Positions 17,950 to 25,916 of a DNA stretch of 64,000 bases are shown one piece after another. Under the pieces are notes generated by a model that saw only the letters and a list, made by a program, of their open reading frames with translations, did no database searches and was not told the origin of the DNA. Each line of letters starts with the position of its first letter. Position 1 is the first letter of the stretch. This DNA is from an uncultured Corynebacterium sp. (GTDB lineage Bacteria; Actinomycetota; Actinomycetes; Mycobacteriales; Mycobacteriaceae): contig NZ_CAMIHZ010000002.1 in assembly GCF_946222305.1 (NCBI RefSeq), forward strand, positions 77,644 to 141,643. Reading direction: 5' to 3'. A program made the translations under genes and the position numbers.

Positions 17950-18224
17950 GTGAGGCAACCTTGACTAAGAAGGAAAAGGGCGCACGTAAGAACCGCGTGG
18001 GCTACGTCGTGTCCGTCAAGATGAGCAAGACCATCGTCGTCGAGCTCGAGGACCGTAAGCAGCACGCCCTGTACGGCAAGATCATGCGCACCAACTCTCG
18101 CGTGAAGGTTCACGACGAGAACGACACCGCCGGTGTTGGTGACCGCGTTCTGATCGAGGAGACCCGCCCACTGTCCAAGACGAAGCACTTCCGCCTCGTC
18201 GAGGTTCTGGAGAAGGCACGCTAA
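17946..18224 (+). CDS. rpsQ: 30S ribosomal protein S17
   Basis: OB-fold early-assembly protein, 92 residues. It overlaps rpmC by ATGA. It contains GYVVSVKMSKTIVVELE and VLIEETRPLSKTKHFRLVEV. It is the last gene of this block; a strong terminator follows, so the S10 operon ends here rather than running into rplN. Confidence 0.97.
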   Translation: MSEATLTKKEKGARKNRVGYVVSVKMSKTIVVELEDRKQHALYGKIMRTNSRVKVHDENDTAGVGDRVLIEETRPLSKTKHFRLVEVLEKAR

Positions 18225-18317
18225 ACCTTCCCCGCGGGATTCTTCCCAGGTGGTTTCCGCCCCGCCCGCCGCTTCCTAAGACGTGGCAGGGCAGCTCCAC
18301 TTAGCACTAGCTCAATG

Positions 18318-18378
18318 AAGCCGGTGCCCACCGAGACAACCACTGTCTCACCGGGCACCGGCTTTGTTTGTTGTTTTC
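18318..18378 (+). terminator. Terminator of the S10 operon
   Basis: The 21-base arms at 18318-18338 and 18344-18364 pair with few mismatches (AAGCCGGTGCCC against GGGCACCGGCTT), followed by TTGTTTGTTGTTTTC. This is a very strong terminator. Confidence 0.92.
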
Positions 18379-18440
18379 TTTTTGTCCGACGCCACCCCGG
18401 GCCGTCTGACACCATCTGTGAAGGGAACATCGGGGCATGC

Positions 18441-18472
18441 AAAAACCCGCTAGGGCAATGGTGCCTAGCGGG
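18441..18472 (-). terminator. Terminator of the first FGW-motif secreted protein gene
   Basis: CCCGCTAGG (18446-18454) and CCTAGCGGG (18464-18472) form a stem. On the minus strand it is followed by TTTTT. It lies about 55 bases past the gene's stop. Confidence 0.85.
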
Positions 18473-18526
18473 CTAGGGGTTCAGCACGGTTTAGTACTGA
18501 GCGGCTGTATGAGAGCCGAAAAGGGC

Positions 18527-18910
18527 TTACTTCTTGAAGGAATCAGCGATCTTCTGGAAGTTAGCAATCAGGGTAGCGATGCCACCAACGATGGTGACGA
18601 TAGCGCCGAAGAGAGCTCCGATGCTGGTGATCTTCTCCAGGAGGCTGGTCTTCTCGATGACTGGCTCACCGGTCTTTTCATCGGTGATGATTTGGCCATC
18701 CTTATCGCGCTTTGGCTGGTTCCAGCCGAAGAGGTCGTCGGAGCTCTTAGTGTCAGCGGAGCCAGCCAGTGGGGACTTCTCGCCTTCCTTGGCGGAGGAC
18801 AGGTCAATGCTGGAGGACTGGTTGGTGGGGGTGTCCTCTGCAGCAGCAACGGAGGTGCCAGCGATAGCAACGGTGGAGGCGGTGGCCAGGGCTAGGAGGG
18901 TCTTCTTCAT
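18527..18910 (-). CDS. Small secreted protein with FGW motif
   Basis: A 127-residue exported protein of unknown function. The start at 18910 is chosen because AGAGGA lies six bases upstream and the signal peptide (MKKTLLALATASTVAIAGTS, cleavage near AAA-E) begins there. The mature part has an acidic Ser-rich region, the motif SSDDLFGW, a short charged linker and a C-terminal amphipathic or hydrophobic helix (about 95-121) ending in DSFKK. The same layout, with SSDKFFGW, occurs in the neighbouring gene, so the two are diverged paralogues. They interrupt the ribosomal operon between rpsQ and rplN. From memory, C. glutamicum also has non-ribosomal genes here. An envelope role is likely; nothing more is known. 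Confidence 0.75.
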   Translation of the reverse strand: MKKTLLALATASTVAIAGTSVAAAEDTPTNQSSSIDLSSAKEGEKSPLAGSADTKSSDDLFGWNQPKRDKDGQIITDEKTGEPVIEKTSLLEKITSIGALFGAIVTIVGGIATLIANFQKIADSFKK

Positions 18911-19191
18911 AATCATTCCTCTGAAGTAGATGAAACGTGGTGGCGCGCGGTATGGAATCAACCGCGGCCGAGGTACGTGGATGAATCTAGCATGAAACAC
19001 CCAGCTTCTCACTACTAGGTATAGAAATATTTTTGATTATGCCTTAAGAGCAGCTAAAAGAGGTGTAACAGGTGAGCTGGGTATGGGTAGAAATGGCCTA
19101 AGAATCGTGAGTCGCTGATTGCTGTATTCCCCATCTGGCCGCGTCTGGCGTGAAACCAACCCGGTAAAAGGTGGCTGTGCTCAGAGGCTAT

Positions 19192-19241
19192 AAATAAAAG
19201 GATCGCCACCGCAGGCTGCGATGCTGCGATGGCGATCCTTT
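19192..19241 (-). terminator. Terminator of the second FGW-motif secreted protein gene
   Basis: AAAGGATCGCCA (19197-19208) and TGGCGATCCTTT (19230-19241) pair perfectly around a loop holding a small inner GCAG/CTGC stem. On the minus strand the tail is TTTTATTTATA. Confidence 0.85.
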
Positions 19242-19288
19242 GTTGAACAAAAGCTCACACTAGTAAGTCTCTAGGAAGAGCCCTTAAG

Positions 19289-19645
19289 TTACTTGGAGGA
19301 GCCAAGGGATGGGATGCCCATGATGGTCTTCACGATGTCAACGACCGTGGTGAAGATGGTCTTGAACTTTTCCAGTCCGCTGGTGTTCTCGTCCCAGCCG
19401 AAGAACTTATCGGAGGAGCCCTGTAGCTTGGCCTTCTGTTCTTCGGAGGAACCTGCTGGTTCCTCGGAGTTGCTGGAGCCGGTTGCGCCGTCCTCGGTCT
19501 TAGCGGTCTCATCCTGAGGGGATGCGGTAGCAACTGGGGTGTTAGCTGGTGCATCGGTGGCCTCAGTGGCGAATGCAGCAGGGGTAGCGGTCAGTGCCAA
19601 GGCGGAAGCTGCAGCAACTGCAACTAGGTGCTTCTTCGTGGTCAT
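19289..19645 (-). CDS. Small secreted protein with FGW motif (paralogue)
   Basis: A 118-residue exported protein of unknown function. It has a signal peptide (MTTKKHLVAVAAASALALTA, cleavage near AFA-T) and a long Ser/Glu/Pro/Ala-rich disordered stretch (about 27-75). The motif SSDKFFGW is followed by a C-terminal amphipathic helix (EKFKTIFTTVVDIVKTIMGI). The start is preceded by AAAGGA. Motif and layout match the product of 18527-18910, and each gene has its own terminator. A role as a small membrane-active or surface-associated protein is possible but unproven. Confidence 0.75.
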   Translation of the reverse strand: MTTKKHLVAVAAASALALTATPAAFATEATDAPANTPVATASPQDETAKTEDGATGSSNSEEPAGSSEEQKAKLQGSSDKFFGWDENTSGLEKFKTIFTTVVDIVKTIMGIPSLGSSK

Positions 19646-20374
19646 ATTGATCCTTTCGAGAGGGGTGTCGACTTCCTTGAGGTGAAGTTTGATCTTGACT
19701 TTTATGCCTCACTGGCCGAGTCCTTTTGGTGGTTGGTCCGGTCGGCGTGGCATTTCCCGGTCAGATCACGTTCGGCGTTGAGAATTGTCCGAACGGGATT
19801 CAATCTAATGGGTGCTGCTGCGGATTGTAAGACAATCTGACCTAATGTGGCATACATCATATATAGAATTATCTAAAGGTGACAGGACGGCTAGCGATCT
19901 GATCCCAGCTGGGTTGCCTAGATTCTTAACGGCATGTGTGGTTAGTGGCTAGAAGGAAAGCAGGGGACATGGGCGTGTGCGACGCTCCGGCGGATTGCGA
20001 AGTGTTTATCGATGAATGTGGGGAATGCGGGCGTGTGCGATGCTCCGTAAAAAGCTGGAGGACGAACTCGTAAATAGCTGGACGACGAACTCCGAGGGGG
20101 TAGTTGGTCTACTTCGCTGCGGAAAGTTCGACTGTCGGGTGGCGCCCCTCAGATGATGTTCTTGGATTTGGTTACAACACGCTACGCGTGGAATAATCAC
20201 TGAGTTGCCTGTAGGGGGTAACGGCGTCGAGCCAAAAAACACCCCAACACCCCAACGGCCCCCGCCAAGAGGCGGAAGAAAAGAGCCTGGGTGGACAAGG
20301 CAACGGACCGTGTGCGCGCGGGTCGGTAATCCCACGCACGTGAACATTTACTAGGTCAAACAAGGAGACTCATA
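19646..20374. other. Intergenic region upstream of rplN
   Basis: This 729-bp gap has no supportable gene. It must hold the promoter of the FGW paralogue on the minus strand and that of rplN-rplX-rplE on the plus strand. The AT-rich stretch at 19850-19880 (CATATATAGAATTATC) is the most promoter-like part. Short direct repeats occupy 19971-20092. Confidence 0.5.
19971..20092 (+). repeat. Short direct repeats upstream of rplN
   Basis: GGGCGTGTGCGACGCTCCG (19971-19989) recurs with one mismatch at 20029-20047. AGCTGGAGGACGAACTC (20053-20069) recurs with one mismatch at 20076-20092. The second pair is a 23-bp tandem duplication, preceded in each copy by CGTAAA. Confidence 0.7.
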
Positions 20375-20746
20375 GTGATTCAGCAAGAATCGCGTCTGCG
20401 AGTTGCCGATAACACCGGTGCCCGGGAAATCCTGGTCATCCGCGTGCTCGGAGGCTCTGTTCGACGCTCCGCTGGTATCGGTGACGTCGTTGTTGCAACC
20501 GTTAAGGAAGCAACCCCAGGTGGCACCGTCAAGGCAGGCGAAATCGTTAAGGCCGTCATCGTTCGCGCGAAGAAGGAAACCCGTCGTCCAGACGGCTCCT
20601 ACATCTCTTTCGACGAGAACGCAGCCGTCATCATCAAGTCCAACGACAACGATCCACGTGGTACCCGTATCTTCGGCCCAGTGGCTCGCGAGCTTCGTGA
20701 CAAGAAGTTCATGAAGATCATTTCTCTCGCTCCGGAGGTGCTCTAA
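20375..20746 (+). CDS. rplN: 50S ribosomal protein L14
   Basis: Inter-subunit bridge protein, 123 residues. It starts with GTG at 20375 after AAGGAGA. It contains MIQQESRLRVADNTGAREI and GGSVRRSAGIGDVVVATVKE. First gene of the rplN-rplX-rplE block, which is physically separated from rpsQ. Confidence 0.98.
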   Translation: MIQQESRLRVADNTGAREILVIRVLGGSVRRSAGIGDVVVATVKEATPGGTVKAGEIVKAVIVRAKKETRRPDGSYISFDENAAVIIKSNDNDPRGTRIFGPVARELRDKKFMKIISLAPEVL

Positions 20747-21061
20747 ATGAAGATCCGTAAGGGCGATACCGTGCTGGTTATTTCCGGCCCAGACAAGGGC
20801 GCTAAGGGCAAGGTCATCGAGGCCTACCCAAAGCAGGACAAGGTCCTCGTTGAGGGCGTTAACCGCATCAAGAAGCACGTTGCAAACTCCGCTCCAGAGC
20901 GCGGCGCAGAATCCGGCGGCATCGTGACCCAGGAAGCCCCAATCCACGTTTCCAACGTGATGGTTGTGGACTCCGATGGTAACCCGACCCGTGTCGGCTT
21001 CCGTTTCGATGAAGACGGCAAGAAGATCCGCGTCTCCAAGCGCAACGGGAAGGACATCTAA
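20747..21061 (+). CDS. rplX: 50S ribosomal protein L24
   Basis: Assembly-initiator protein, 104 residues. The KOW motif KGDTVLVISGPDKGAKGKV is at the N-terminus. The ATG directly abuts the rplN stop. Confidence 0.98.
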   Translation: MKIRKGDTVLVISGPDKGAKGKVIEAYPKQDKVLVEGVNRIKKHVANSAPERGAESGGIVTQEAPIHVSNVMVVDSDGNPTRVGFRFDEDGKKIRVSKRNGKDI

Positions 21062-21063
21062 CG

Positions 21064-21633
21064 ATGAGTGAAAACTACACCCCACGCCTGAAGACTCGTT
21101 ACCGCGAGGAGATCCGCGAGAAGCTGAGCTCCGAGTTCAAGTACGACAACGTTATGCAGATCCCCGGTGTGACCAAGATTGTGGTCAACATGGGTGTTGG
21201 CGACGCAGCCCGCGATTCCAAGCTGATCAACGGCGCAATCAACGATTTGACCCTTATCACCGGCCAGAAGCCACAGATCCGCACCGCGAAGAAGGCAATC
21301 GCTAACTTCAAGCTGCGCGAAGGCATGCCAATCGGCGCCCGCGTTACCCTGCGCGGCGATCGCATGTGGGAATTCTTGGATCGTCTGCTGACCGTTGCTC
21401 TGCCACGTATTCGTGACTTCCGCGGTCTGTCCGACCGCCAGTTCGACGGCCACGGTAACTACACCTTCGGCCTGTCCGAGCAGACCATGTTCTACGAGAT
21501 CGACGTAGACAAGATCGACCGTCCGCGCGGTATGAACATCACCGTGGTCACCACCGCGACGAACGACGACGAAGGCCGCGCACTCCTGCGCGAGCTGGGC
21601 TTCCCGTTCAAGGACAACAACTCCAAGGACTAA
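21064..21633 (+). CDS. rplE: 50S ribosomal protein L5
   Basis: 5S rRNA-binding protein, 189 residues. It contains KIVVNMGVGDAARDSKLI and TAKKAIANFKLREGMPIG. It starts two bases after the rplX stop. In most actinobacteria rpsN or rpsH would follow; here the operon ends at a terminator and an iron-uptake island begins. Confidence 0.98.
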   Translation: MSENYTPRLKTRYREEIREKLSSEFKYDNVMQIPGVTKIVVNMGVGDAARDSKLINGAINDLTLITGQKPQIRTAKKAIANFKLREGMPIGARVTLRGDRMWEFLDRLLTVALPRIRDFRGLSDRQFDGHGNYTFGLSEQTMFYEIDVDKIDRPRGMNITVVTTATNDDEGRALLRELGFPFKDNNSKD

Positions 21634-21700
21634 TTGCTGTCCTGATCGAAATCATGGATTTCGATTCGTCGTAGCGGGTTAAATCCCGCTTGGACGAATT

Positions 21701-21738
21701 ACCGCTCCGCTAGCTATATGCTGGCGGAGCGGTTTTTT
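21701..21738 (+). terminator. Intrinsic terminator after rplE
   Basis: ACCGCTCCGC (21701-21710) and GCGGAGCGGT (21724-21733) pair perfectly and are followed by TTTTT. A smaller AGCGGG/CCCGCT hairpin precedes it near 21673-21690. Confidence 0.93.
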
Positions 21739-21761
21739 CGTTTCGGGACGAATAGGTCAAG

Positions 21762-22562
21762 CTAAGGCCGGGCCTTGCCATGGAACCAGAAGGGTGACCA
21801 TGTCACATCATCGGGGGATAGGCCCCATTCGTCTATGGCCTCCTTGCGTATTGCTTTAACTAGGCTGCCTTCGCCACATGCCCATACGGATGAGGGGGGA
21901 AGTAGCTTCCGGTTCTCAACGAGATCGTTGATGGTGCGCAAGGTGGTGGCTGTTTCGAGGGTCTTCTCGCACTTCGCTACCGTGAGCGTGTGGAGTAGCG
22001 GAGACCATTGCTCGACCAACCCTTCTTCTACCTCGTCGAAATCCGTCACGACCGCTACCACGTCTGCCTGCGCAAGTGCTTGGGGTGCATTGCGGAGTTG
22101 GTGGGAGAGGATATGGCGTAAGGCTGGAAGGGATGAAGCATCTGCAACGAGTAGTTGCGAGTTAGTGGTTGGGGACCATATAGCAGCACAGGTGTACATT
22201 CCAGCGGAATCACCTGCGCATGCCCGCTTGACCCAACTTGTGCCGGGGCCGTTATCGCCGTGCGTCACTATGTCGGTGGTGATCGTGCGGGCAGCTTGAT
22301 CAATGCTGCGGACTGTGTACCAACGCAGGTCCGGGCGGATTTCATCCGGCAAAGCAGCGACTGTTGCGCGAATATTGGACATTCCAATCTCAAAAGGTGC
22401 GAATTCCCGGCCCCTTCTAGGCATGAGTAAACCGAAGAACTCATCGGGGCCATCCAAGTTGTATTCCGCAAACTCCGAGGAGGTGAAGGTTAGACGGTGT
22501 AAGCGGGGGCGGATAGCCGTGTTGGAGACAACGGTGAGTGGAATAAGTTGATGATCTCGCAA
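21762..22562 (-). CDS. Siderophore-interacting protein (FAD-dependent ferric-siderophore reductase)
   Basis: A cytoplasmic flavoprotein of 266 residues in the ViuB/SIP family, which reduces ferric siderophores to release iron. The flavin-binding motif RWYTVR is present. The C-terminal NAD(P)H-binding half includes SSVWACGEGSLVKAIR and ends with the family-typical SPFWFHGKARP. The start is TTG at 22562, preceded by AGGAA. It is divergent from the binding lipoprotein gene, and the shared gap contains three DtxR-like boxes, so iron-repressed expression is expected. Confidence 0.88.
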   Translation of the reverse strand: MRDHQLIPLTVVSNTAIRPRLHRLTFTSSEFAEYNLDGPDEFFGLLMPRRGREFAPFEIGMSNIRATVAALPDEIRPDLRWYTVRSIDQAARTITTDIVTHGDNGPGTSWVKRACAGDSAGMYTCAAIWSPTTNSQLLVADASSLPALRHILSHQLRNAPQALAQADVVAVVTDFDEVEEGLVEQWSPLLHTLTVAKCEKTLETATTLRTINDLVENRKLLPPSSVWACGEGSLVKAIRKEAIDEWGLSPDDVTWSPFWFHGKARP

Positions 22563-22595
22563 GGGACGGTTCCTGGGGGTCGAAGTTGCAATACT

Positions 22596-22610
22596 TTAGG
22601 GTACCCTACA
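22596..22610. promoter_or_regulatory. DtxR-like iron box 1
   Basis: TTAGGGTACCCTACA contains the perfect palindrome TAGGGTACCCTA (22597-22608). It lies just upstream of the siderophore-interacting protein gene and resembles the AGG...CCT dyad of DtxR operators. Confidence 0.5.
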
Positions 22611-22629
22611 TGAGGGCAGGCTTGCCTTA
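22611..22629. promoter_or_regulatory. DtxR-like iron box 2
   Basis: TGAGGGCAGGCTTGCCTTA matches the 19-bp DtxR consensus TTAGGTTAGSCTAACCTAA at 14 positions by my count, with dyad symmetry around the central GGC. It sits in the divergent promoter region. Confidence 0.65.
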
Positions 22630-22634
22630 ATTCA

Positions 22635-22653
22635 AGGGGTTAGCCTACCATCT
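22635..22653. promoter_or_regulatory. DtxR-like iron box 3
   Basis: AGGGGTTAGCCTACCATCT has the TTAGCCTA core of the DtxR operator. It is about 100 bases upstream of the lipoprotein start. Confidence 0.55.
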
Positions 22654-22751
22654 GTCCGGTCAGATCAAATCAGCACCTATTGCCGTCTCGCGCTAGTCAA
22701 CACACGATGAAATCAGCAGTGAGCGGAAAGTGCTTTTCAAGAGGAGAATGC

Positions 22752-23702
22752 ATGCACTTTTTCAGCAAACGCACCAAAGCCATCGTGGCGAGCCTCATCG
22801 CGACCAGCCTTGTACTCGTGGGATGTTCGCGTGGAGAAGGTGAAAAGGAATCCACGCAAGGCTCCAAGGAGAATCGTGTGGTCAGTCTAGGATTGGGTGA
22901 TGTAGATACGCTGCTTGCGCTGGGGATCACCCCGGTAGCGATTGCACCGTTTGAATCACAAGACCTGTCGCCAAAGTCAGGCGTAGGGCCGTGGTCACAA
23001 CCAAAACTCGGAAACTCCAACCCGGAAAAACTCTTCGATACCGGGCAAGGGATCACAACACAAGTGATTGAGAAAGTTACGGCGGCTAACCCCTCCCAGA
23101 TTATTGCTGTCAATCAAGCTGTGGACGCGCAGGCCAAGGAATCCCTCGAAAAGATTGCGCCCACAACTTTGAAGCCCGAAGGGTTCAAAGACTGGCAGAT
23201 TCCGTGGGACAAGCAAGTTGAGACGATTGCCAAAGCAGTTGACAAGCAAGCAGAGGGAGAGAAACTTATCAAAGAGGCGAGGGGATCCTTGGAGAAATTC
23301 AAGCAAGACCACCCGGAGCTGCAGGGAAAGCGTGTCGCTGTCGTGTCCCCGTACGAAGGAAAAATCAGCGTACTTACGTCTGGCGACGGGCGCGGTCAAT
23401 TTGTTGAGAACCTTGGATTCACTATCCCGAAGGAACTCCAAGGTGATGGGTCCTCGTTCTATGTGACCTATGCGCCGGAGAACTATTCGAAACTCAATGA
23501 CGTCGACTATCTATTCGTTCTCGATTACCACGGCGACACTGAGGCGTTGAAGAAGGATAAAGCTTTCCAGAAGCTGGTGCCGGTCAGGGACGGAAGAGTT
23601 CACTACCTAGATACCAACCTCGGTAACGCCATGAGTATGCCCAATCCGGTGACTATTTCGTGGGCTGTCCAGCAGTTCGACAGCAAATTTCAGAAGAGCT
23701 AG
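22752..23702 (+). CDS. Iron-siderophore-binding lipoprotein of an ABC importer (FecB type)
   Basis: Substrate-binding lipoprotein of 316 residues. The ATG at 22752 is preferred over upstream in-frame starts because GAGGAGA lies six bases before it and it opens into a lipoprotein signal. The lipobox is LVGC with Cys25. The mature part is a class III periplasmic-binding fold (RVVSLGLGDVDTLLALGI..., long central helix, VDYLFVLDYHGD). It should capture a ferric siderophore outside the membrane for the two downstream permeases. It is preceded by three DtxR-like boxes. Confidence 0.88.
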   Translation: MHFFSKRTKAIVASLIATSLVLVGCSRGEGEKESTQGSKENRVVSLGLGDVDTLLALGITPVAIAPFESQDLSPKSGVGPWSQPKLGNSNPEKLFDTGQGITTQVIEKVTAANPSQIIAVNQAVDAQAKESLEKIAPTTLKPEGFKDWQIPWDKQVETIAKAVDKQAEGEKLIKEARGSLEKFKQDHPELQGKRVAVVSPYEGKISVLTSGDGRGQFVENLGFTIPKELQGDGSSFYVTYAPENYSKLNDVDYLFVLDYHGDTEALKKDKAFQKLVPVRDGRVHYLDTNLGNAMSMPNPVTISWAVQQFDSKFQKS

Positions 23703-23799
23703 GGCAGAGAAACTAAAGCAGAAGAACACTGAACCCCGCCCTCAGCCCAATGCTTTTGCCTAGCTTGGCTAACCCCATCATTTTGGAGCAACCTTTTTC

Positions 23800-24873
23800 G
23801 TGACGACAACCATTAACCGTAAACGCCGCATCTCTTCAACAATCGCCCAGGCGGAACCGCTGGGGAAAGAAATGAATGGGAAAGCTCGCCGGATGTGTGC
23901 TTTCTTAGTTGTACTGACTGGATTTGCTGTGGTGGCTTCCATTTTTATCGGCTCTCGTTTCATTCCCATAGGGCAGATGCTGTCGGCTTTGAACGGAACA
24001 GGGAATCAAGAGCTCCACAGCATCGTGTGGGATCTGCGTATGCCCCGAACGTTTCTTGCTTTTGCGGCAGGTGCAGCGTTGGCAGTGGCGGGGATACTCG
24101 CCCAAGCATGGACTCGCAACCCTCTAGCTGATCCTGGCTTTATTGGCGTGACCTCAGGCGCGGCGTTCGCTGTAGCGCTGGGTTCGTTAACTGGCTTGGC
24201 CTCCGGCCTAGGTGGCATGGCGCTCTTGGCGTTTATTGGAGCTGGATTGGCAGCAGGGCTGGTCATGATGATTGCGCGGCGTACGGCTGACCCCGTCACT
24301 CTCATCCTTATCGGGTTGGGCGTAGATGCCACGCTGCGCGCAGGCACTGTCCTTATCGGATTATTCGATACGGATGTCCTCGATAGCATGCGGCATTGGG
24401 TTGTGGGGTCAACATTTGGGCGCGGTTATGACGATGTGGCTCTAGCGTGGGGTGGGCTCTCAATCGGCCTACTTCTTGCTCTTTTGGCAGCTCGGCCACT
24501 CGATTTGTTGGCTATGGGGGATGACGCCTCGCTCTCCTTGGGAGGCGCCCCCATGCTTGCACGTCAGATGTCCGCGTTGGGGGTGGTTGTGCTTGCAGGC
24601 AGTGCAACCGCTGCAGCTGGCCCTATCGCTTTTGTCGGATTCGCCGCCCCGCACTTGATGCGCGCCATCTTAGGTCCCGAGATCAGGCGCTTGATTCTTC
24701 CTTCCGCGTTGCTAGGTGGAGTCCTTGTGCTCTGCGCCGACATAGTTGGTCGGCTGGTGATTCGCCCGGGAGAACTTGAAATGTCTATCGTGATCGCGTT
24801 TATCGGAGCGCCACTTTTCATCGCGGTTGTTCGGAAGCGCTCCGGGTGGGGCCAGACGGGTGGAACAGTATGA
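23800..24873 (+). CDS. FecCD-family ferric-siderophore permease
   Basis: Polytopic membrane subunit of an iron-siderophore ABC importer, 357 residues. It contains the family segments WDLRMPRTFLAFAAGAALAV and NPLADPGFIGVTSGAAFAVA, and ends with the GPIAFVGFAAPHLMR region that contacts the ATPase. The start is GTG at 23800; an ATG at 23872 (after GGGGAAAGAA) is a possible alternative. It overlaps the next permease by ATGA. It is 97 bp after the lipoprotein gene, probably in the same operon. Confidence 0.92.
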   Translation: MTTTINRKRRISSTIAQAEPLGKEMNGKARRMCAFLVVLTGFAVVASIFIGSRFIPIGQMLSALNGTGNQELHSIVWDLRMPRTFLAFAAGAALAVAGILAQAWTRNPLADPGFIGVTSGAAFAVALGSLTGLASGLGGMALLAFIGAGLAAGLVMMIARRTADPVTLILIGLGVDATLRAGTVLIGLFDTDVLDSMRHWVVGSTFGRGYDDVALAWGGLSIGLLLALLAARPLDLLAMGDDASLSLGGAPMLARQMSALGVVVLAGSATAAAGPIAFVGFAAPHLMRAILGPEIRRLILPSALLGGVLVLCADIVGRLVIRPGELEMSIVIAFIGAPLFIAVVRKRSGWGQTGGTV

Positions 24874-25916
24874 CGTCCATTGTCCAAGATCTCCTTGATC
24901 AGAAGCGTCGTCGTGCGAAGAAGGTAATAGCGGCCACGCTGTTGTTCCTCCTCATTGCCCTCGCCTCATACCTCGTTCTGTTGGGGCAAGGTGCCGTCAA
25001 GATGAGCCCTATCAGGGTCCTCGAAGTTTTACATGGGGGCGGGACAGCCCGTGAGATTGCCGTGGTGTGGGATTTGCGTCTGCCCGTGGCACTAGCCACC
25101 GTCATTGTCGGTGCCGCTTTAGGAGTTGCTGGATCGTGGACTCAGACCATGGCGCGCAATCCACTGGCATCACCTGACATTCTCGGAGTTGCCTCTGGCG
25201 CATCCGTCATGGTTGTTCTGGGAACAGTGACTCTAAGACCAGAGTGGTCGGAAAATGTGCCAGATTTCTGGTGGCGAGCCGGACTAGCAATTATTGGCGC
25301 TGTGGCAGTCATCGCAGTTCTCACTGTCCTAGGCGGTGTGGGCACGAACGACAAAATTGTCTTGATCGGGTTGGCCCTATCGCTGATGCTCCAAGCGACT
25401 GTGAGCTACTTGCTCATCAAAGGCAAAATCCTTCAAGCTGCTCAGGCACAAATGTGGTTAGCCGGTTCGACAGGTTTTGTGCGCATGGATGCTGTTTGTT
25501 TGTTGCTTGTTAGCTTGGCACCTTTCCTCATTATGGGGTTGTGGGTTTCTAGAGACCTGCCTTTGCTTGCTCACGATGACATTTCGGCGTCGATGCTGGG
25601 GGTAAACGTCCAAAGAGTACGAACAGTTTTGCTGTATGCGGCGACCGGAGTGGCTGCTGTAGTTGTCTCCGTTGTAGGGCCGATCGGCTTCGTAGCCCTC
25701 ATTGCACCTCACGTGGGAAGAATCGTGGCTCGCACCGGCACGGCATCACCATTGGTTTCAGCAGCTGCGGGTTCCGCCCTCTTGGGAGTATGCGCGGTCG
25801 TCGCTGGGTTCATCCCCTCCAATGCGCCGGTGGGCGCGGTTTCCTCGGCTATCGGTGGCATAGCGCTCATTGGATTGGTGATGGGTAAAAGTAGAAAAGG
25901 AATAAGGCATGCTTGA
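24870..25916 (+). CDS. FecCD-family ferric-siderophore permease (second subunit)
   Basis: Second membrane subunit, 348 residues. The ATG at 24870 overlaps the preceding stop (ATGA); a GTG 24 bases earlier is in frame but not coupled in that way. It contains WDLRLPVALATVIVGAALGV and NPLASPDILGVASGASVMVV, and GPIGFVALIAPHVGRIV near the C-terminus. It pairs with the upstream permease as a heterodimer. Its 3' end overlaps the ATPase gene by eight bases. Confidence 0.92.
   Translation: MTSIVQDLLDQKRRRAKKVIAATLLFLLIALASYLVLLGQGAVKMSPIRVLEVLHGGGTAREIAVVWDLRLPVALATVIVGAALGVAGSWTQTMARNPLASPDILGVASGASVMVVLGTVTLRPEWSENVPDFWWRAGLAIIGAVAVIAVLTVLGGVGTNDKIVLIGLALSLMLQATVSYLLIKGKILQAAQAQMWLAGSTGFVRMDAVCLLLVSLAPFLIMGLWVSRDLPLLAHDDISASMLGVNVQRVRTVLLYAATGVAAVVVSVVGPIGFVALIAPHVGRIVARTGTASPLVSAAAGSALLGVCAVVAGFIPSNAPVGAVSSAIGGIALIGLVMGKSRKGIRHA

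Noticed and set aside
20006..20347. 113-codon minus-strand frame upstream of rplN
   Set aside because: It spans the short repeats, has low-complexity sequence and has no start signal.
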